A DNA stretch of 37,504 nucleotides from Nitrospinota bacterium (GTDB taxonomy: Bacteria; Nitrospirota; Nitrospiria; Nitrospirales; UBA8639). The position numbers were made by a program, and so were the translations under genes. The stretch is taken from contig JACZVJ010000018.1 in assembly GCA_022572725.1 (NCBI GenBank), positions 1-37,504 of the forward strand. The letters are read 5' to 3'. A model generated the notes under the pieces. That model saw only the letters and a list, made by a program, of their open reading frames with translations, made no database searches and was not told the DNA's origin. Of this stretch, positions 17,615 through 27,278 are shown piece by piece (the stretch's first letter is position 1; each line of letters begins with the position of its first letter).

Positions 17615-18982
17615 ATGAGGAAAAGGCCAGGGCACCCAGAACAGGCCATCCCACCGGGACTTGAACAATCGCTCCCTTTGCCCGTGGTCTCAATCATCGG
17701 CCGGCCGAACGTGGGAAAATCGACCTTGTTCAACCGGGTGTTCGGCACGAGACACGTTATTGTGGACGACACACCGGGCGTCACTCGTGATCGAATTTAT
17801 GCGGAGTGCACCTACCAGGGCTGTCGATTCAAGTTGGTTGACACAGGAGGATTAGACCCCTCCGCCACAGAGGGGATGCTAGGGCTGATTCGACAACAAA
17901 CCCAAATGGCCATTGCTGAGGCTGACATTCTTCTCGTCATGATGGACGGGCGGGCCGGCCTCACCCCGCTCGACCAGGAAATCATCAAACTTCTCCGCGG
18001 GATGACAAAGCCCATCTTTTTTGTAATCAACAAAATCGACAGGCCCGAACCTGATTCTCTCTTGGCAGATTTCTTTCAACTGGGCCGAGATACGCTGTAC
18101 CCGATTTCTGCCGAGCAGGGGATTGGGGTTGATGAACTGTTGGAAGCCATCATTCCCTTATTGCCTAAAAGCGAAGTGTGCGAATCTGATCCCACCTATC
18201 CCCGCGTGGCCGTTGTGGGCCGGCCAAATGTTGGAAAATCGACCCTGGTCAATACGATCCTGGGGGAAGACCGAGTCCTGGTCAGCCCCACACCTGGGAC
18301 GACGCGGGATCCGGTGGATACGCTGGTGAATATCCAAGGACGCCACTACCTTTTCACCGACACCGCCGGAATCCGGCGTCGAGGGCGAATTGAACGAGGT
18401 ATCGAAGGCTACAGTGTGGTCCGAACCCTTCGGGCCTTGGGCCGATCGGATGTCGCCATTCTGCTTTTGGATAGCCTCGAGGGAGTGACCGAGCAAGACA
18501 CCAAAATCGCCGGACTGATTGCGAAACAAGGGCGGGCGTGTATTCTCCTTGTCAATAAATGGGATCTCCGCAAAGGGGAGCCAGATGCGCAAAAGCAGTA
18601 CCACCAGGACATTACCCGGCGGTTTTCTTTTATGACCTTTGTACCGACTCTTTTTGGCTCAGCGATGAAGCCCCAAACCATTGCGCGTCTCTTCACGAAG
18701 ATCAACGAGGTCATGACAGCCTTTACCCAGCGAGTTCCCACCAGTCGCCTCAACCAATTTCTGCAACGCGTCATTACTGAGAATCCCCTACCCATCAAAA
18801 AGCGGCGCCCGGTCAAATCCGTGTTTATAACCCAGGTGGCCACCAAACCTCCAACCTTTGCCCTGTTCGTCGGCCAGCCGATTGAAGTCAAGTCAGCCTA
18901 CACCCGATACCTTGAAAACCGTCTGCGAGACTCTTTTGGGTTCGAAGGAACCCCCATTAGAATTCTCGTTCGACAGAAATAA
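17615..18982 (+). CDS. der: GTPase Der (EngA), ribosome assembly
   Basis: A 455-aa protein with the tandem GTPase domains unique to Der: two identical P-loops GRPNVGKST at residues 29-37 and 202-210, switch motifs DTGG and DTAG, and base-specificity motifs NKID and NKWD. The C-terminal KH-like domain (VPTSRLNQFLQRVI to FEGTPIRILVRQK) is intact. Der acts in maturation of the 50S subunit. The ATG at 17615 has no strong Shine-Dalgarno and adds about 20 residues compared with most family members, so a start at a downstream TTG or GTG close to residue 22-24 is possible. Confidence 0.96.
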   Translation: MRKRPGHPEQAIPPGLEQSLPLPVVSIIGRPNVGKSTLFNRVFGTRHVIVDDTPGVTRDRIYAECTYQGCRFKLVDTGGLDPSATEGMLGLIRQQTQMAIAEADILLVMMDGRAGLTPLDQEIIKLLRGMTKPIFFVINKIDRPEPDSLLADFFQLGRDTLYPISAEQGIGVDELLEAIIPLLPKSEVCESDPTYPRVAVVGRPNVGKSTLVNTILGEDRVLVSPTPGTTRDPVDTLVNIQGRHYLFTDTAGIRRRGRIERGIEGYSVVRTLRALGRSDVAILLLDSLEGVTEQDTKIAGLIAKQGRACILLVNKWDLRKGEPDAQKQYHQDITRRFSFMTFVPTLFGSAMKPQTIARLFTKINEVMTAFTQRVPTSRLNQFLQRVITENPLPIKKRRPVKSVFITQVATKPPTFALFVGQPIEVKSAYTRYLENRLRDSFGFEGTPIRILVRQK

Positions 18983-19064
18983 CCAATAGAAGGACACGTC
19001 TCCATTAGAGATCCAGCCAACTCGTTTGGACTCTATCCATGCTGATCGAATAGAATAACTCACC

Positions 19065-19469
19065 ATGAACATTCCCATCCGCTTGCTTCTTTTGACTACA
19101 CTCCCAGCGTGGCTGGCGATCCCAGCCCCTGGTTTCGGCTCGGGTTCACAGACCGGAGACCAGAGCAACGGCCAAGCGATTTACCACCTCCATTGTGAAG
19201 CCTGTCATGGCGAAAATGGGAGGGGCGATGGCCCCCGAGCCCCATTTCTTGCCCCGAAACCGGGAAACTTCGTTTCGGCAGCGACCTCTGCCAAATCAGA
19301 CGAAGAACTGCTGGAGATCATCGCAAACGGCACACCAAGGACGTCCATGAAAGGGTGGGTGGAGACATTCACCGAACAGGAACGCAGGGACGTGTTAGCC
19401 TACATCCGCTCCTTTGTTCGCTTCCAACCGCGTTCACTCACCCCACCCCCTCCAGGATCTCCCCAATAA
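19065..19469 (+). CDS. small periplasmic cytochrome c
   Basis: A 134-aa secreted protein. A signal peptide (residues 1 to about 25, hydrophobic core LLLLTTLPAWLAI) precedes a single class I cytochrome c domain with the haem motif CEACH (44-48). The segment GTPRTSMKGW carries the likely axial methionine M95, and the C-terminal helix ERRDVLAYIRSF is typical. The Pro-rich tail is dispensable. It follows der by 82 nt on the same strand but is functionally unrelated. A role as electron carrier in the respiratory chain is expected; its partner is unknown. Confidence 0.88.
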   Translation: MNIPIRLLLLTTLPAWLAIPAPGFGSGSQTGDQSNGQAIYHLHCEACHGENGRGDGPRAPFLAPKPGNFVSAATSAKSDEELLEIIANGTPRTSMKGWVETFTEQERRDVLAYIRSFVRFQPRSLTPPPPGSPQ

Positions 19470-19576
19470 GCACCCCATTTCAATCCATCACCAAAGCCTG
19501 AAATGCCATGGGGCACGCACGCCCAAGATGACTCCTCAACCTTGGCCTATGACCCTTTGAAGGTACCCCCCTATGT

Positions 19577-19609
19577 CTTGGGAACAGGCGTCCCCCAAGT
19601 AGGTTTTTT
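19577..19609 (+). terminator. candidate terminator after the cytochrome c gene
   Basis: Arms CTTGGG (19577-19582) and CCCAAG (19594-19599) are followed five bases later by a run of six T. It is about 110 nt beyond the cytochrome stop, in the convergent gap with the M20 peptidase gene. Confidence 0.4.
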
Positions 19610-19697
19610 CGCAGGTCCCCTAGGCTGAATTTTCAACTATTATTTTGGAAGGAAAGGTGGGAATTCCTCGGTAAAAGAGGAAAGGGAGAAATCCAAA

Positions 19698-21086
19698 CTA
19701 CCCAGAGGTTCTCTTGGTACCACGCTCTATACAGGAAAGCTCTGAAAAATAGTGCACAAAAGTACGGATCCCGCCTGAGGCTTGCCCCCAATCATAAAAC
19801 TCATTGGGGGCATGGTACCCATGTTCGGGTAGGCTCAAGCCCATGAAGAGAATCGGGACCTTCCACGCACGTTCAAGGAGGGAAACGGCCCCGATTGAGC
19901 CCCCTTCCCGAACCATCGAAGGATCCTTCCCAAATCCAGCCCGAACCGACCGTTTTAACGCTTCCGCATATGGACCTTGTACGACCCCTTGAAAGGGCTC
20001 CAACTGTCCATCGCTGCTCACGTGAATATCCGGGTTGCGTTCTTTGATGAACCGTTTCAGCAGCTTAAAGATTTTACCCGGTCGTTGATTGGGCACGAGC
20101 CGCATACTGACCTTGAGTTCTCCAAATGGCGGCACAATGGTTTTGACGCCTGGCCCTATATGTCCCCCAACTAAACCATGGACTTCAAAGGTCGGAGCAG
20201 CCCAAATGCGTTTGATCAAGTCGGCTCGGTCTTCTGTCCGAATGGAGTGGAGTTGGTACACACGCTTAAATCGGCTCACCTCAAAACCCGAGGATAAAAA
20301 TTCCCTCATTTCCCGGGCTGCGGGATACACCACATCGTCATAAAAACCAGGAATCTTCACTCGGCCGGTTCGAGCATCCACACAAGCCTGGACCGCTTCA
20401 CACAACTCTGTGAGCGGGTTCCGTGCTCCACCGCCGACGAGCCCTGAATGAACGTCCGTCGTCCCGGTTCGGAGGGTCAAACGGGCGGTCAACAGACCAC
20501 GGAGTCCGGTAGAAATCGCGGGATGATGTTTGGAAACCCAAATGGTGTCTGAGACCAGCACGGAATCCGGTCGAGGAACCTGGGGTTTTTGAGCCAAGAC
20601 CTCTCCGAAGTGCGGGCTGCCAATTTCTTCTTCCAGCTCCCATAAAAATCTGATGTTCAGGGGACACCCCTGCTCAACGGAATAACGACCTGCCAGCAGA
20701 GCTGTGAGCGCTGGGCCTTTGTCATCGGTGGTGCCACGTCCCCGGTACCGGTTGCCCTCCCGAAAAAAAGAAAACGGAGATTGCCTCCATTCAGGCTCCT
20801 GAGCAGGCTGCACATCCAGATGATTGTAAACGGTGACCGTCGGATACCGGTTCCCCATGTGCCACCCACCAGACACAGTGGGATAACCTCTCGTCCCCAC
20901 AATCCGGGCCTCCGCGCCCAATCCGCGCAACATTTGGGCAGCGAGCTCGGCGGCCCGTCGAACATCACTGGCATAGCCCGGATCCGAACTGATTGAAGGG
21001 ACTTCCACGAGTTGAGCGAGCATATTCTCAAACTTGGGGCGGACCTCACGGATGTAGCTTTCCAACAGAGAATTACGTGGAGCCAT
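19698..21086 (-). CDS. M20-family metallopeptidase (dipeptidase/deacylase type)
   Basis: A 462-aa zinc hydrolase of the M20/ArgE/DapE superfamily, closest in layout to the dipeptidase branch. Metal ligands are recognisable: H89 and the catalytic D91 in NHLDVQP, the bridging D121 in GRGTTDDKG, the catalytic Glu pair in LWELEEEIGS (around 152-153), D in VSDTIW and the C-terminal His in EHGYHAPNE. The lid-domain dimerisation region lies between about 200 and 330. It should hydrolyse a peptide or N-acyl amino acid in the cytoplasm; the substrate is unknown. It follows the site-2 protease gene by 53 nt. Confidence 0.87.
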   Translation of the reverse strand: MAPRNSLLESYIREVRPKFENMLAQLVEVPSISSDPGYASDVRRAAELAAQMLRGLGAEARIVGTRGYPTVSGGWHMGNRYPTVTVYNHLDVQPAQEPEWRQSPFSFFREGNRYRGRGTTDDKGPALTALLAGRYSVEQGCPLNIRFLWELEEEIGSPHFGEVLAQKPQVPRPDSVLVSDTIWVSKHHPAISTGLRGLLTARLTLRTGTTDVHSGLVGGGARNPLTELCEAVQACVDARTGRVKIPGFYDDVVYPAAREMREFLSSGFEVSRFKRVYQLHSIRTEDRADLIKRIWAAPTFEVHGLVGGHIGPGVKTIVPPFGELKVSMRLVPNQRPGKIFKLLKRFIKERNPDIHVSSDGQLEPFQGVVQGPYAEALKRSVRAGFGKDPSMVREGGSIGAVSLLERAWKVPILFMGLSLPEHGYHAPNEFYDWGQASGGIRTFVHYFSELSCIERGTKRTSG

Positions 21087-21139
21087 GGTTTAGCAATTTC
21101 CTAACCATTTGGAGTTGCCAGGCAGAACGCCTGAGGAGA

Positions 21140-22132
21140 CTATCCGAAATAAAAAGGGACCGGGGCAAAGGTGAGAATAAAGATCGCCACCGCCCCCCAA
21201 GCCACCCAAATGCGACCCCGGCCCAGCTCCGTTCCGGGGTCAATGACCGGCGGGTGAGAGATACCAATTATTCCGGCCAAGCCGGCCCAAAGAATCCACC
21301 CCGGCCACCCCCATAAACCCAATACCAGCAGGATTGGAATAATGGCAAACGCCACCTTTCGCTGCCGGGGCCCGAACAACGCATACGCCACATGCCCTCC
21401 GTCCAACTGGCCAATGGGGATCAAATTCAAGGCGGTGACAAAAAAGCCAAACCAGGCCGCAAAGGCAATGGGATGCAACACCACTTCATGACCAGCGGAA
21501 ATTGGGCCAAAAGTCAGCCACGCAAAAAATTGAAGGAGGAGAGGTTCCCCCAGGTGTAAACCAAACACGCCTCCCTTCGGAACCACTGTCGAAAGAGATA
21601 GCCCAATGATGAGGGCGAAGACGGCGACAACAAATCCTGCAATCGGCCCAGCCACTCCAATATCAAACAACGCTCGACGATTCATGATGGGGGACCGCAA
21701 CCGGATAATGGCGCCAAAAGTCCCAATAAATTGGGGCGGTCCGGGAATGAAGAGCGGGAGCGAGGCCGGCACTCGATGGATCCGGGAGAACAGATAGTGG
21801 CCGAATTCATGAGTCACTAAGATACCCAATAAGGTGCCAGCGAATGGAAGGCCTTGATACAAGGACCCAGGGTGGTTCACCAAAAAGTCCCAAGCCCCTC
21901 GAACAGGCTCCGTATTCACTTGGTACGCCCCGGCCCACAAGGTCGTAAATACCGTCACCAAAAAGAGGCCGAGGGGAAGCAACAGCGCCGAAGCCACACT
22001 TGGCGTGGGGGGAGCCGGATGCTCCCAAGGAGGGGGCCACTCATGCTGGTGACGGGACAAATCCCTAACCCGAGGATCCTGCCCGTGATCGCCGTCCCAT
22101 TCTAATTGTGGTCCGACCTTCTCTTCATCCAT
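21140..22132 (-). CDS. site-2 protease family membrane metalloprotease (M50)
   Basis: A 330-aa membrane protein. After a hydrophilic His/Pro-rich N-terminus (1-45) come several membrane helices. The zinc motif HEFGH is at 108-112 and the second motif NLIPIGQLDGGH at 236-247 supplies the Asp ligand, as in S2P/RseP and the plant EGY proteins. Such enzymes cleave transmembrane segments of regulators or process membrane proteins. No PDZ domain is present, which is unlike RseP and more like the EGY-type branch. It is followed by the M20 peptidase gene on the same strand. The substrate is unknown. Confidence 0.86.
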   Translation of the reverse strand: MDEEKVGPQLEWDGDHGQDPRVRDLSRHQHEWPPPWEHPAPPTPSVASALLLPLGLFLVTVFTTLWAGAYQVNTEPVRGAWDFLVNHPGSLYQGLPFAGTLLGILVTHEFGHYLFSRIHRVPASLPLFIPGPPQFIGTFGAIIRLRSPIMNRRALFDIGVAGPIAGFVVAVFALIIGLSLSTVVPKGGVFGLHLGEPLLLQFFAWLTFGPISAGHEVVLHPIAFAAWFGFFVTALNLIPIGQLDGGHVAYALFGPRQRKVAFAIIPILLVLGLWGWPGWILWAGLAGIIGISHPPVIDPGTELGRGRIWVAWGAVAIFILTFAPVPFYFG

Positions 22133-22267
22133 TGGAATATTCTCAAACCGAACTAATTTCCTTATGTTCCCCTCTCCCCCGTGAGGGAGGTTTAGAGGAA
22201 TGGGACATTTCTAGGATTGGCGATCGTCTCAGAGGACATTGCGGATATCGGCGAAAAACCAAGACCC

Positions 22268-23113
22268 TTAACCGAAGGGATTGTGTACCACTTCTTCTTT
22301 TACGGTCGTTGCGGGTCCATGTCCCGGAAGCAAAACTGTTCCGTTCGGAAGTTGCAAGACTGACTGGCGAACTGAGTCTAAATGCCTGGGATAGAGCGAA
22401 AACGGATTGGAGCGCCCAATCGAACCAGCAAACAGGGTGTCTCCCACGAAACAGAGGTCTTGCCCCGCATGTTGGAACTTGTAACAAAACCCGCCTGGTG
22501 TATGGCCGGGAGTCGCTACACATTCAACAGTCAGGTTCCCCACGGAAATAGTCTGACCTTGCGAAGGTACAGAAAGCGTCTCCCGAGGAGGCTTCCACGG
22601 CAGCAATGGAAAATCGCCCTCGCCGAGATAAACGGGAACGGGCCATTTGCCCAGGATGCGATCCAAACCACCGGCATGATCAGCATGCCCGTGGGTAAGG
22701 CACACTCCCCTCAATTGAAGACCGCGCTCCTTCAACACGGTAAGCATGGCACCAGCATTATAGGCCGTATCAATCAACACAGCCTCTTGTGAGTGTGAGT
22801 CGTACAAGACATACCCTTTCACCGCATACCCCCCAATATCCCCCACTACCGTCACCACCAACCCATCCACCCAGTTTGGCGAGGACTCAGGAACCCAACC
22901 TTCAATCGTAATTTCCGTTAACGGCTTTGTTTTGAGTTGAAGGGCACACCCGATGGCTTCCACTTCTTTCGCTGAGGGAGGACGAGACCCTTTTTCTAAA
23001 GCTTCCAGTTCCTTATTGGAAAGGTCCGCCTTCTGAGCCACCTCGGCAATCGAGTACCCTTGGCCCATTCTCGCCTTTTTCACAATGTCACAAAATTCAT
23101 CTTCCAGGGTCAT
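22268..23113 (-). CDS. XRE-type HTH fused to metallo-beta-lactamase hydrolase
   Basis: A 281-aa fusion. Residues about 8-66 form an XRE/Cro helix-turn-helix (GYSIAEVAQKADLSNKELEALEKG). Residues about 85-275 form a metallo-beta-lactamase domain of the glyoxalase II type: HGHADH at 141-146, GHTPGG at 203-208, the bridging Asp in VGDTLF (D225) and the final His in LPGHGPAT. Both zinc sites look complete, so hydrolase activity is expected. The HTH suggests DNA binding or regulation by the substrate. Its start lies 8 nt after the macro-domain gene, so the two are co-transcribed. Confidence 0.87.
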   Translation of the reverse strand: MTLEDEFCDIVKKARMGQGYSIAEVAQKADLSNKELEALEKGSRPPSAKEVEAIGCALQLKTKPLTEITIEGWVPESSPNWVDGLVVTVVGDIGGYAVKGYVLYDSHSQEAVLIDTAYNAGAMLTVLKERGLQLRGVCLTHGHADHAGGLDRILGKWPVPVYLGEGDFPLLPWKPPRETLSVPSQGQTISVGNLTVECVATPGHTPGGFCYKFQHAGQDLCFVGDTLFAGSIGRSNPFSLYPRHLDSVRQSVLQLPNGTVLLPGHGPATTVKEEVVHNPFG

Positions 23114-23121
23114 AGAGATAA

Positions 23122-23625
23122 TCAGATCAGGTCACGCCAGGCCTGTACCATGGCAGGGTCGACATCGACAAGAACCACGGTTTGCAGGGATGTAGGAGTA
23201 AACTGACGAATCTCCTCAATCATTTTCCCAGCGGCGTCGTTGGGCAAGACCCGGCCTACACCCGTTCCCATGCCGGGTACAGCAATCGAGGTGAAACCTT
23301 TCTCATCTGCTAACGTCAATGAGGCTCGCGTGGCCTCGGCTACATTCTCAGCAGGAATGCGCATGGCTGGCTCCGGCATGGTGGGAGCATGGATGATGCC
23401 CTGGAACTTCGTCCGCCCCCCAGAGGTCAACACCGCTTGCCCCACAGGAATCGGGGCCTGCCTCCGAGCCTCGTCTTCTACCTGAGAACCCGCAGCGCGC
23501 CGAATCACCCCCGCTACCCCACCTCCCATGAGACCATAACTGTTCGCCGCATTCACGATGACCTGAGCATCCACCTCGAGCAGGCTGCCGTGGACAACCG
23601 AAATTTCCAGTTTGTCTCGTGCCAT
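23122..23625 (-). CDS. macro-domain protein (ADP-ribose binding or hydrolysing)
   Basis: A 167-aa macro domain. NAANSYGLMGGGVAGVIRRAAG (starting at residue 25) is the conserved phosphate- and adenosine-contacting region, and GMGTGVGRV (about 118-126) is the second loop. Members bind ADP-ribose, O-acetyl-ADP-ribose or remove ADP-ribose from proteins and nucleic acids. The ATG at 23625 was chosen because AAGGA lies just upstream; a frame opening at 23676 adds 17 residues without support. It is first in an operon with the XRE/metallo-beta-lactamase gene. Confidence 0.88.
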   Translation of the reverse strand: MARDKLEISVVHGSLLEVDAQVIVNAANSYGLMGGGVAGVIRRAAGSQVEDEARRQAPIPVGQAVLTSGGRTKFQGIIHAPTMPEPAMRIPAENVAEATRASLTLADEKGFTSIAVPGMGTGVGRVLPNDAAGKMIEEIRQFTPTSLQTVVLVDVDPAMVQAWRDLI

Positions 23626-23854
23626 GCCGTCCTTCCTCTTTAAAAAACTCTCAAAAACACCCTTGCGGTGGATCACCCGATTTCAAACCTTGGGATGGGC
23701 AAGAGGTTGGTTTTCGCTAAAAAGATCATTCCCTAACAAGGGAGACCTTAGCAAAAGTCAAAAGACATAGCTAGATAGGGAGAGGCTCATAAAAGGGGGC
23801 AGTGATCCTGGAAGGATGAGTGGAATGAAAGCCCGGTGAAGGAGAGAAGTCCCT

Positions 23855-25639
23855 TCAGGCCATAGCCATTTGACCCTTTTTGAGTTTGGGCGTGATCTCC
23901 GCTGGTGAAAGCGGTGGACTCAAAAAATAGCCTTGGATAGCATCGCAGCCTCGTTCTCGAAGGAATTCGAGCTGGGCCCTCGTTTCGACCCCCTCGGCAG
24001 TGACCTTAATTCGCAGGCCGTGGGCGAGCGCGATCATTCCGCTTGCAATCGCGGAATCCGCTTGACTGGCGGGAATGTCTCCTATGAAGGATCGGTCAAT
24101 TTTCAAGGTATCAATGGGGAAGCACTTGAGATAGCTCAGGGAGGAATATCCCGTACCAAAGTCATCGATGGAAATCCGGATCCCCAAATTTTTCAGTTCT
24201 TTCAATCGGCTGGTAGAGGCACCATTACTTTCAAAGAAGAGGCTTTCTGTGAGCTCAAGCTCCAGAAATTGAGAATCCAGCCCGGTCTCTTTAAGAATTC
24301 GATCCACGATTTCAACAAAGAATTTCTGACGGAACTGCCTTGCCGAGAGGTTCACCCCGACCGTCGTGAGCGGGAGTCCCGCTTTTTGCCATTTCTTGTT
24401 TTGCTGGCACGCGGTCCGTAACACCCACTCTCCAATCGGGACGATCATCCCATTTTCCTCAGCCAAAGGAATGAAGTCATCAGGCTGAATCAAGCCACGG
24501 TCCGGGTGTTTCCACCGCAGAAGGGCCTCCATCGCAATGATGCGGCCGCTTTTCATCTCAACTTGCGGTTGGTAGTAGAGCAGAAATTCCTCTCGCTCCA
24601 ATGCCCGGCGCAGGCTGTTTTCCAAGGCCAGATGCTGAGAGGCCTTACCGTTCACTTCAGTGGTGTAAAACCGGTACGTATTTCGGCCCTGCCGTTTGGC
24701 CCGATACATGGCCATATCAGCATTTTTGATGAGGGTTTCCGGATCTTTTCCATACTGAGGGTAAATGGCAATGCCAATACTGGGTGTGATAAACAGTTCC
24801 TGATCTTGTACCGTGATAGGGAGCGCCACGATTTGGAGAAGTTCTTGGGCTACCCTCGTGGCATCTTGAACTGTCCCGATTCCTTCCAAAATCACCGTAA
24901 ATTCGTCCCCTCCCAATCGCGCGACCGTATCGCTCTTCCGCATGCGAGAACGAAGCCGCTCGGCTACCACTTTGAGAACCTGATCGCCGACATCGTGTCC
25001 CAGTGAATCATTAATGATCTTGAAACGATCCAGGTCCAGGAACATCAGCGCCAAATGTTGGCTGCTCCGCTCGGCACGCGCTAAGGCTAAGGATAGGAGT
25101 TCCTTGAACAGTGTGCGATTGGCCAACCCGGTCAGCGCATCATATTGCGCCAGGTACGCCATTCGCTCCTCCGCCCGTTTTCGTTCAATGGCATACCGAA
25201 TGGAACGCTCGAGCAGGGTCGCGTTGATCTGCCCTTTGACCAGGGAGTCCGCCGCGCCAGCCTTAATCGCCTCAGTGTCGATGCTGTGATCAGCCTGGGC
25301 GGTGAGTATGATCATAGGGGCTTTACACCCGTTGTCAATGGCCTCTCGAAGGAGTTCCAAGCCCGTCCGTTCGCCCAGCCGGTAATCAAGCAAATACACA
25401 TCATGGACGTGGCGCTTGATGGTATCGAGCGCTCCTTCATACCCGAGGATCCATTCCAACTCAAACCGCTTCCCTTGGGCTTCGGATAGCAACTGCCTTG
25501 TCACGACACAATCTTCCTCTTTTCCGTCAACCAACAGCACTCGAACTGGCCCGCTATCCATTTCAGCCTCCGCTTCCCTTGGCCGTATTTCCCGCAATGG
25601 ACTCTTTAGAGCGACCTTCTTCATCGCCGGCATGGCCAT
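23855..25639 (-). CDS. response regulator with GGDEF and EAL domains (c-di-GMP turnover)
   Basis: A 594-aa protein with a receiver domain (about 32-150; phosphorylatable D85 in LLDYRLG, K135), a GGDEF domain (about 165-325) and an EAL domain (about 340-585). GGDEF is intact at 243-247 and the inhibitory I-site RxxD (R234-D237) is present. EAL is intact as EALLR (371-375), with ELTES, DDFGTGYSS, KIDRSF and AEGVET. Both diguanylate cyclase and phosphodiesterase activities are therefore possible. The start may be the ATG at 25633, which has better spacing from GGGGA than that at 25639. No cognate histidine kinase is nearby. Confidence 0.93.
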   Translation of the reverse strand: MAMPAMKKVALKSPLREIRPREAEAEMDSGPVRVLLVDGKEEDCVVTRQLLSEAQGKRFELEWILGYEGALDTIKRHVHDVYLLDYRLGERTGLELLREAIDNGCKAPMIILTAQADHSIDTEAIKAGAADSLVKGQINATLLERSIRYAIERKRAEERMAYLAQYDALTGLANRTLFKELLSLALARAERSSQHLALMFLDLDRFKIINDSLGHDVGDQVLKVVAERLRSRMRKSDTVARLGGDEFTVILEGIGTVQDATRVAQELLQIVALPITVQDQELFITPSIGIAIYPQYGKDPETLIKNADMAMYRAKRQGRNTYRFYTTEVNGKASQHLALENSLRRALEREEFLLYYQPQVEMKSGRIIAMEALLRWKHPDRGLIQPDDFIPLAEENGMIVPIGEWVLRTACQQNKKWQKAGLPLTTVGVNLSARQFRQKFFVEIVDRILKETGLDSQFLELELTESLFFESNGASTSRLKELKNLGIRISIDDFGTGYSSLSYLKCFPIDTLKIDRSFIGDIPASQADSAIASGMIALAHGLRIKVTAEGVETRAQLEFLRERGCDAIQGYFLSPPLSPAEITPKLKKGQMAMA

Positions 25640-25659
25640 TCCCCGTCTTTAAGACCTTA

Positions 25660-25697
25660 GATGGCTCAATCTCCTTTGAAATAAAGAGCGAGCCATC
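25660..25697 (-). promoter_or_regulatory. leader hairpin of the REC-GGDEF-EAL gene
   Basis: Perfect 8-bp arms GATGGCTC (25697-25690 on the minus strand) and GAGCCATC (25667-25660) enclose a 22-nt loop that contains AAGGAG. The hairpin ends about 20 nt before the start codon. No T run follows, so it is not an ordinary terminator. Confidence 0.35.
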
Positions 25698-25769
25698 CTT
25701 TAAGGCACTGATCCCATCCAGACAGACCAGGAAACCTATTGCGTCGTCTAAGTCTTGGCGCAAGAGTCA

Positions 25770-27278
25770 TACCGTTTGCCAGCAGTATCACCTATGTTTG
25801 TCTTAATGGCTTATGTACTTGAATTCCTTGATTTTTAAATACTTTACTTTTCCATTTTGTGCTGGGAGGGTAGGCAAAATTGTTTCTACTACTCGTCAAT
25901 TTTTTGCCCTGGTGGGTTTTTTGACACTGCTAGCCCTCCCTTGTCTTAACTCCTCCCGGGAATTTCATAACCGACCGGGGGCCCCAAAAAAGACCAGCGA
26001 GGCCCAAAGGGTGTCATGAGGAAGAAGCAAATGGGTCAAAAGCCCGTGGGGGCGGAATCCGCAGTGGAGGAACTAAGGAAGACTTGAATTGAGAAAAGAC
26101 GGGGTAGGGATTTTCTAAAAAAGGGGTAGAACCCAAAAGGATAGGTGAGTTATCTCAAGAGGGAAATTCTCATGCGTGAAAAATGGAAACGGGAGGAGCA
26201 GCACCAAGGAGGAAGGAACCGACATGTTCCAATGAGGGCTTGAGGGCGCACATCGTGGGGCCTCAAGAACTCAGATCCTTGTCCTACACATTACCAGGAA
26301 CATGTCTGCGACCAATGTCCGTGAGTCCCAACTACGGCCCTAACTGCAAGACGACTCTCTGTCCCCCCATCTACCTTCAGAGCCCTTTTCCCGGAAGGTT
26401 CATTGCGCATTCCAGTTGGAACTCCACTTCGGAAACCCTTCACGGGTGTCCCAGCTCTGAAAATTCTGAAGGATAGGCGCGTCCGGAAGACCATTTCGCA
26501 ACCCAAACCCCTCAGCATTCTCCTAGGAATGGATGAGTCGCTACTCTTGATTGGGCATGGATAAAATTGGCATGGAATAAATCTCGGGAGCAACCAGCAA
26601 CTCAGGCCAAGAACTGGGATCATGAAAATTGAGAGATGGGGGTTGTTCTCTGAGGGAGCGTTGTTTCAACGAGCCATCCCCTTAGTTTCGACTTGCAAGA
26701 ATGGCCAGTCCCAACGCCTAGGATGACCACAACAATTACGATGCGAAGGATAACGTGCGGGGGGGAATTTACCCAACCGTTTCCCTAAGAATGGCCATTT
26801 CCCCTTCCAGGCCCTTCCCCCTTTCATCACTTCATCCCAAATGCTCGGCGGAAGCAAGATTCTCATCGTTCCTCCTTCTCTAAATTTACTTCACAAAAAG
26901 CCAGGCGAGCAGGCTTCGCGACAGATGCTCCTAAAGATTATTCGGCTTGCAGGGAAAAATACTTGTGGACTAATAGGGTGGCCGCCTGGCATGCGAAAAA
27001 GCCAAAAAACAGGGCTTTGCACTTTTCCTCTGGTTTTTTCAAAATACCAGAGGTTCCCGTCCAAAAGATTGAGATGGTCCGATTAGGCTCCTTTTGGTAT
27101 TCTTTTACTTGCGATAAAGAACCACTTCTGTAAACTAGGGGCCATTCCCAAAATATAGAAGGGGTTAAGTGGCCTGAAAAAATCTGGCATACTCGAAAGT
27201 GTAGAACTTAAAAATGTCGTGCCCGAATTTGACTCTCCCATCAATTTGGCCCGCGCTGCATGACGGAGAGGAATTCCC
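25770..27278. other. long tract without convincing genes
   Basis: About 1.5 kb with only short open frames, none with both a good ribosome binding site and a recognisable protein. The most structured part is 26900-27053: arms GCCAGGCG (26900-26907) and CGCCTGGC (26983-26990) 75 bp apart, then AAAGCC/GGCTTT (26998-27018) and CCTCTGG/CCAGAGG (27027-27053) with T runs nearby. A weak CCC/GGG hairpin with six T lies around 25904-25920. It may hold an untranslated RNA or decayed genes; I cannot identify either. Confidence 0.35.

Noticed and set aside
25904-25920. CCC-GGG mini-hairpin with six T as a terminator
   Set aside because: A three-base stem is too weak and no gene precedes it.
26900-26990. 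Integron attC site suggested by GCCAGGCG/CGCCTGGC arms 75 bp apart
   Set aside because: The required RYYYAAC and GTTRRRY ends were not found and no integron integrase is in the window.
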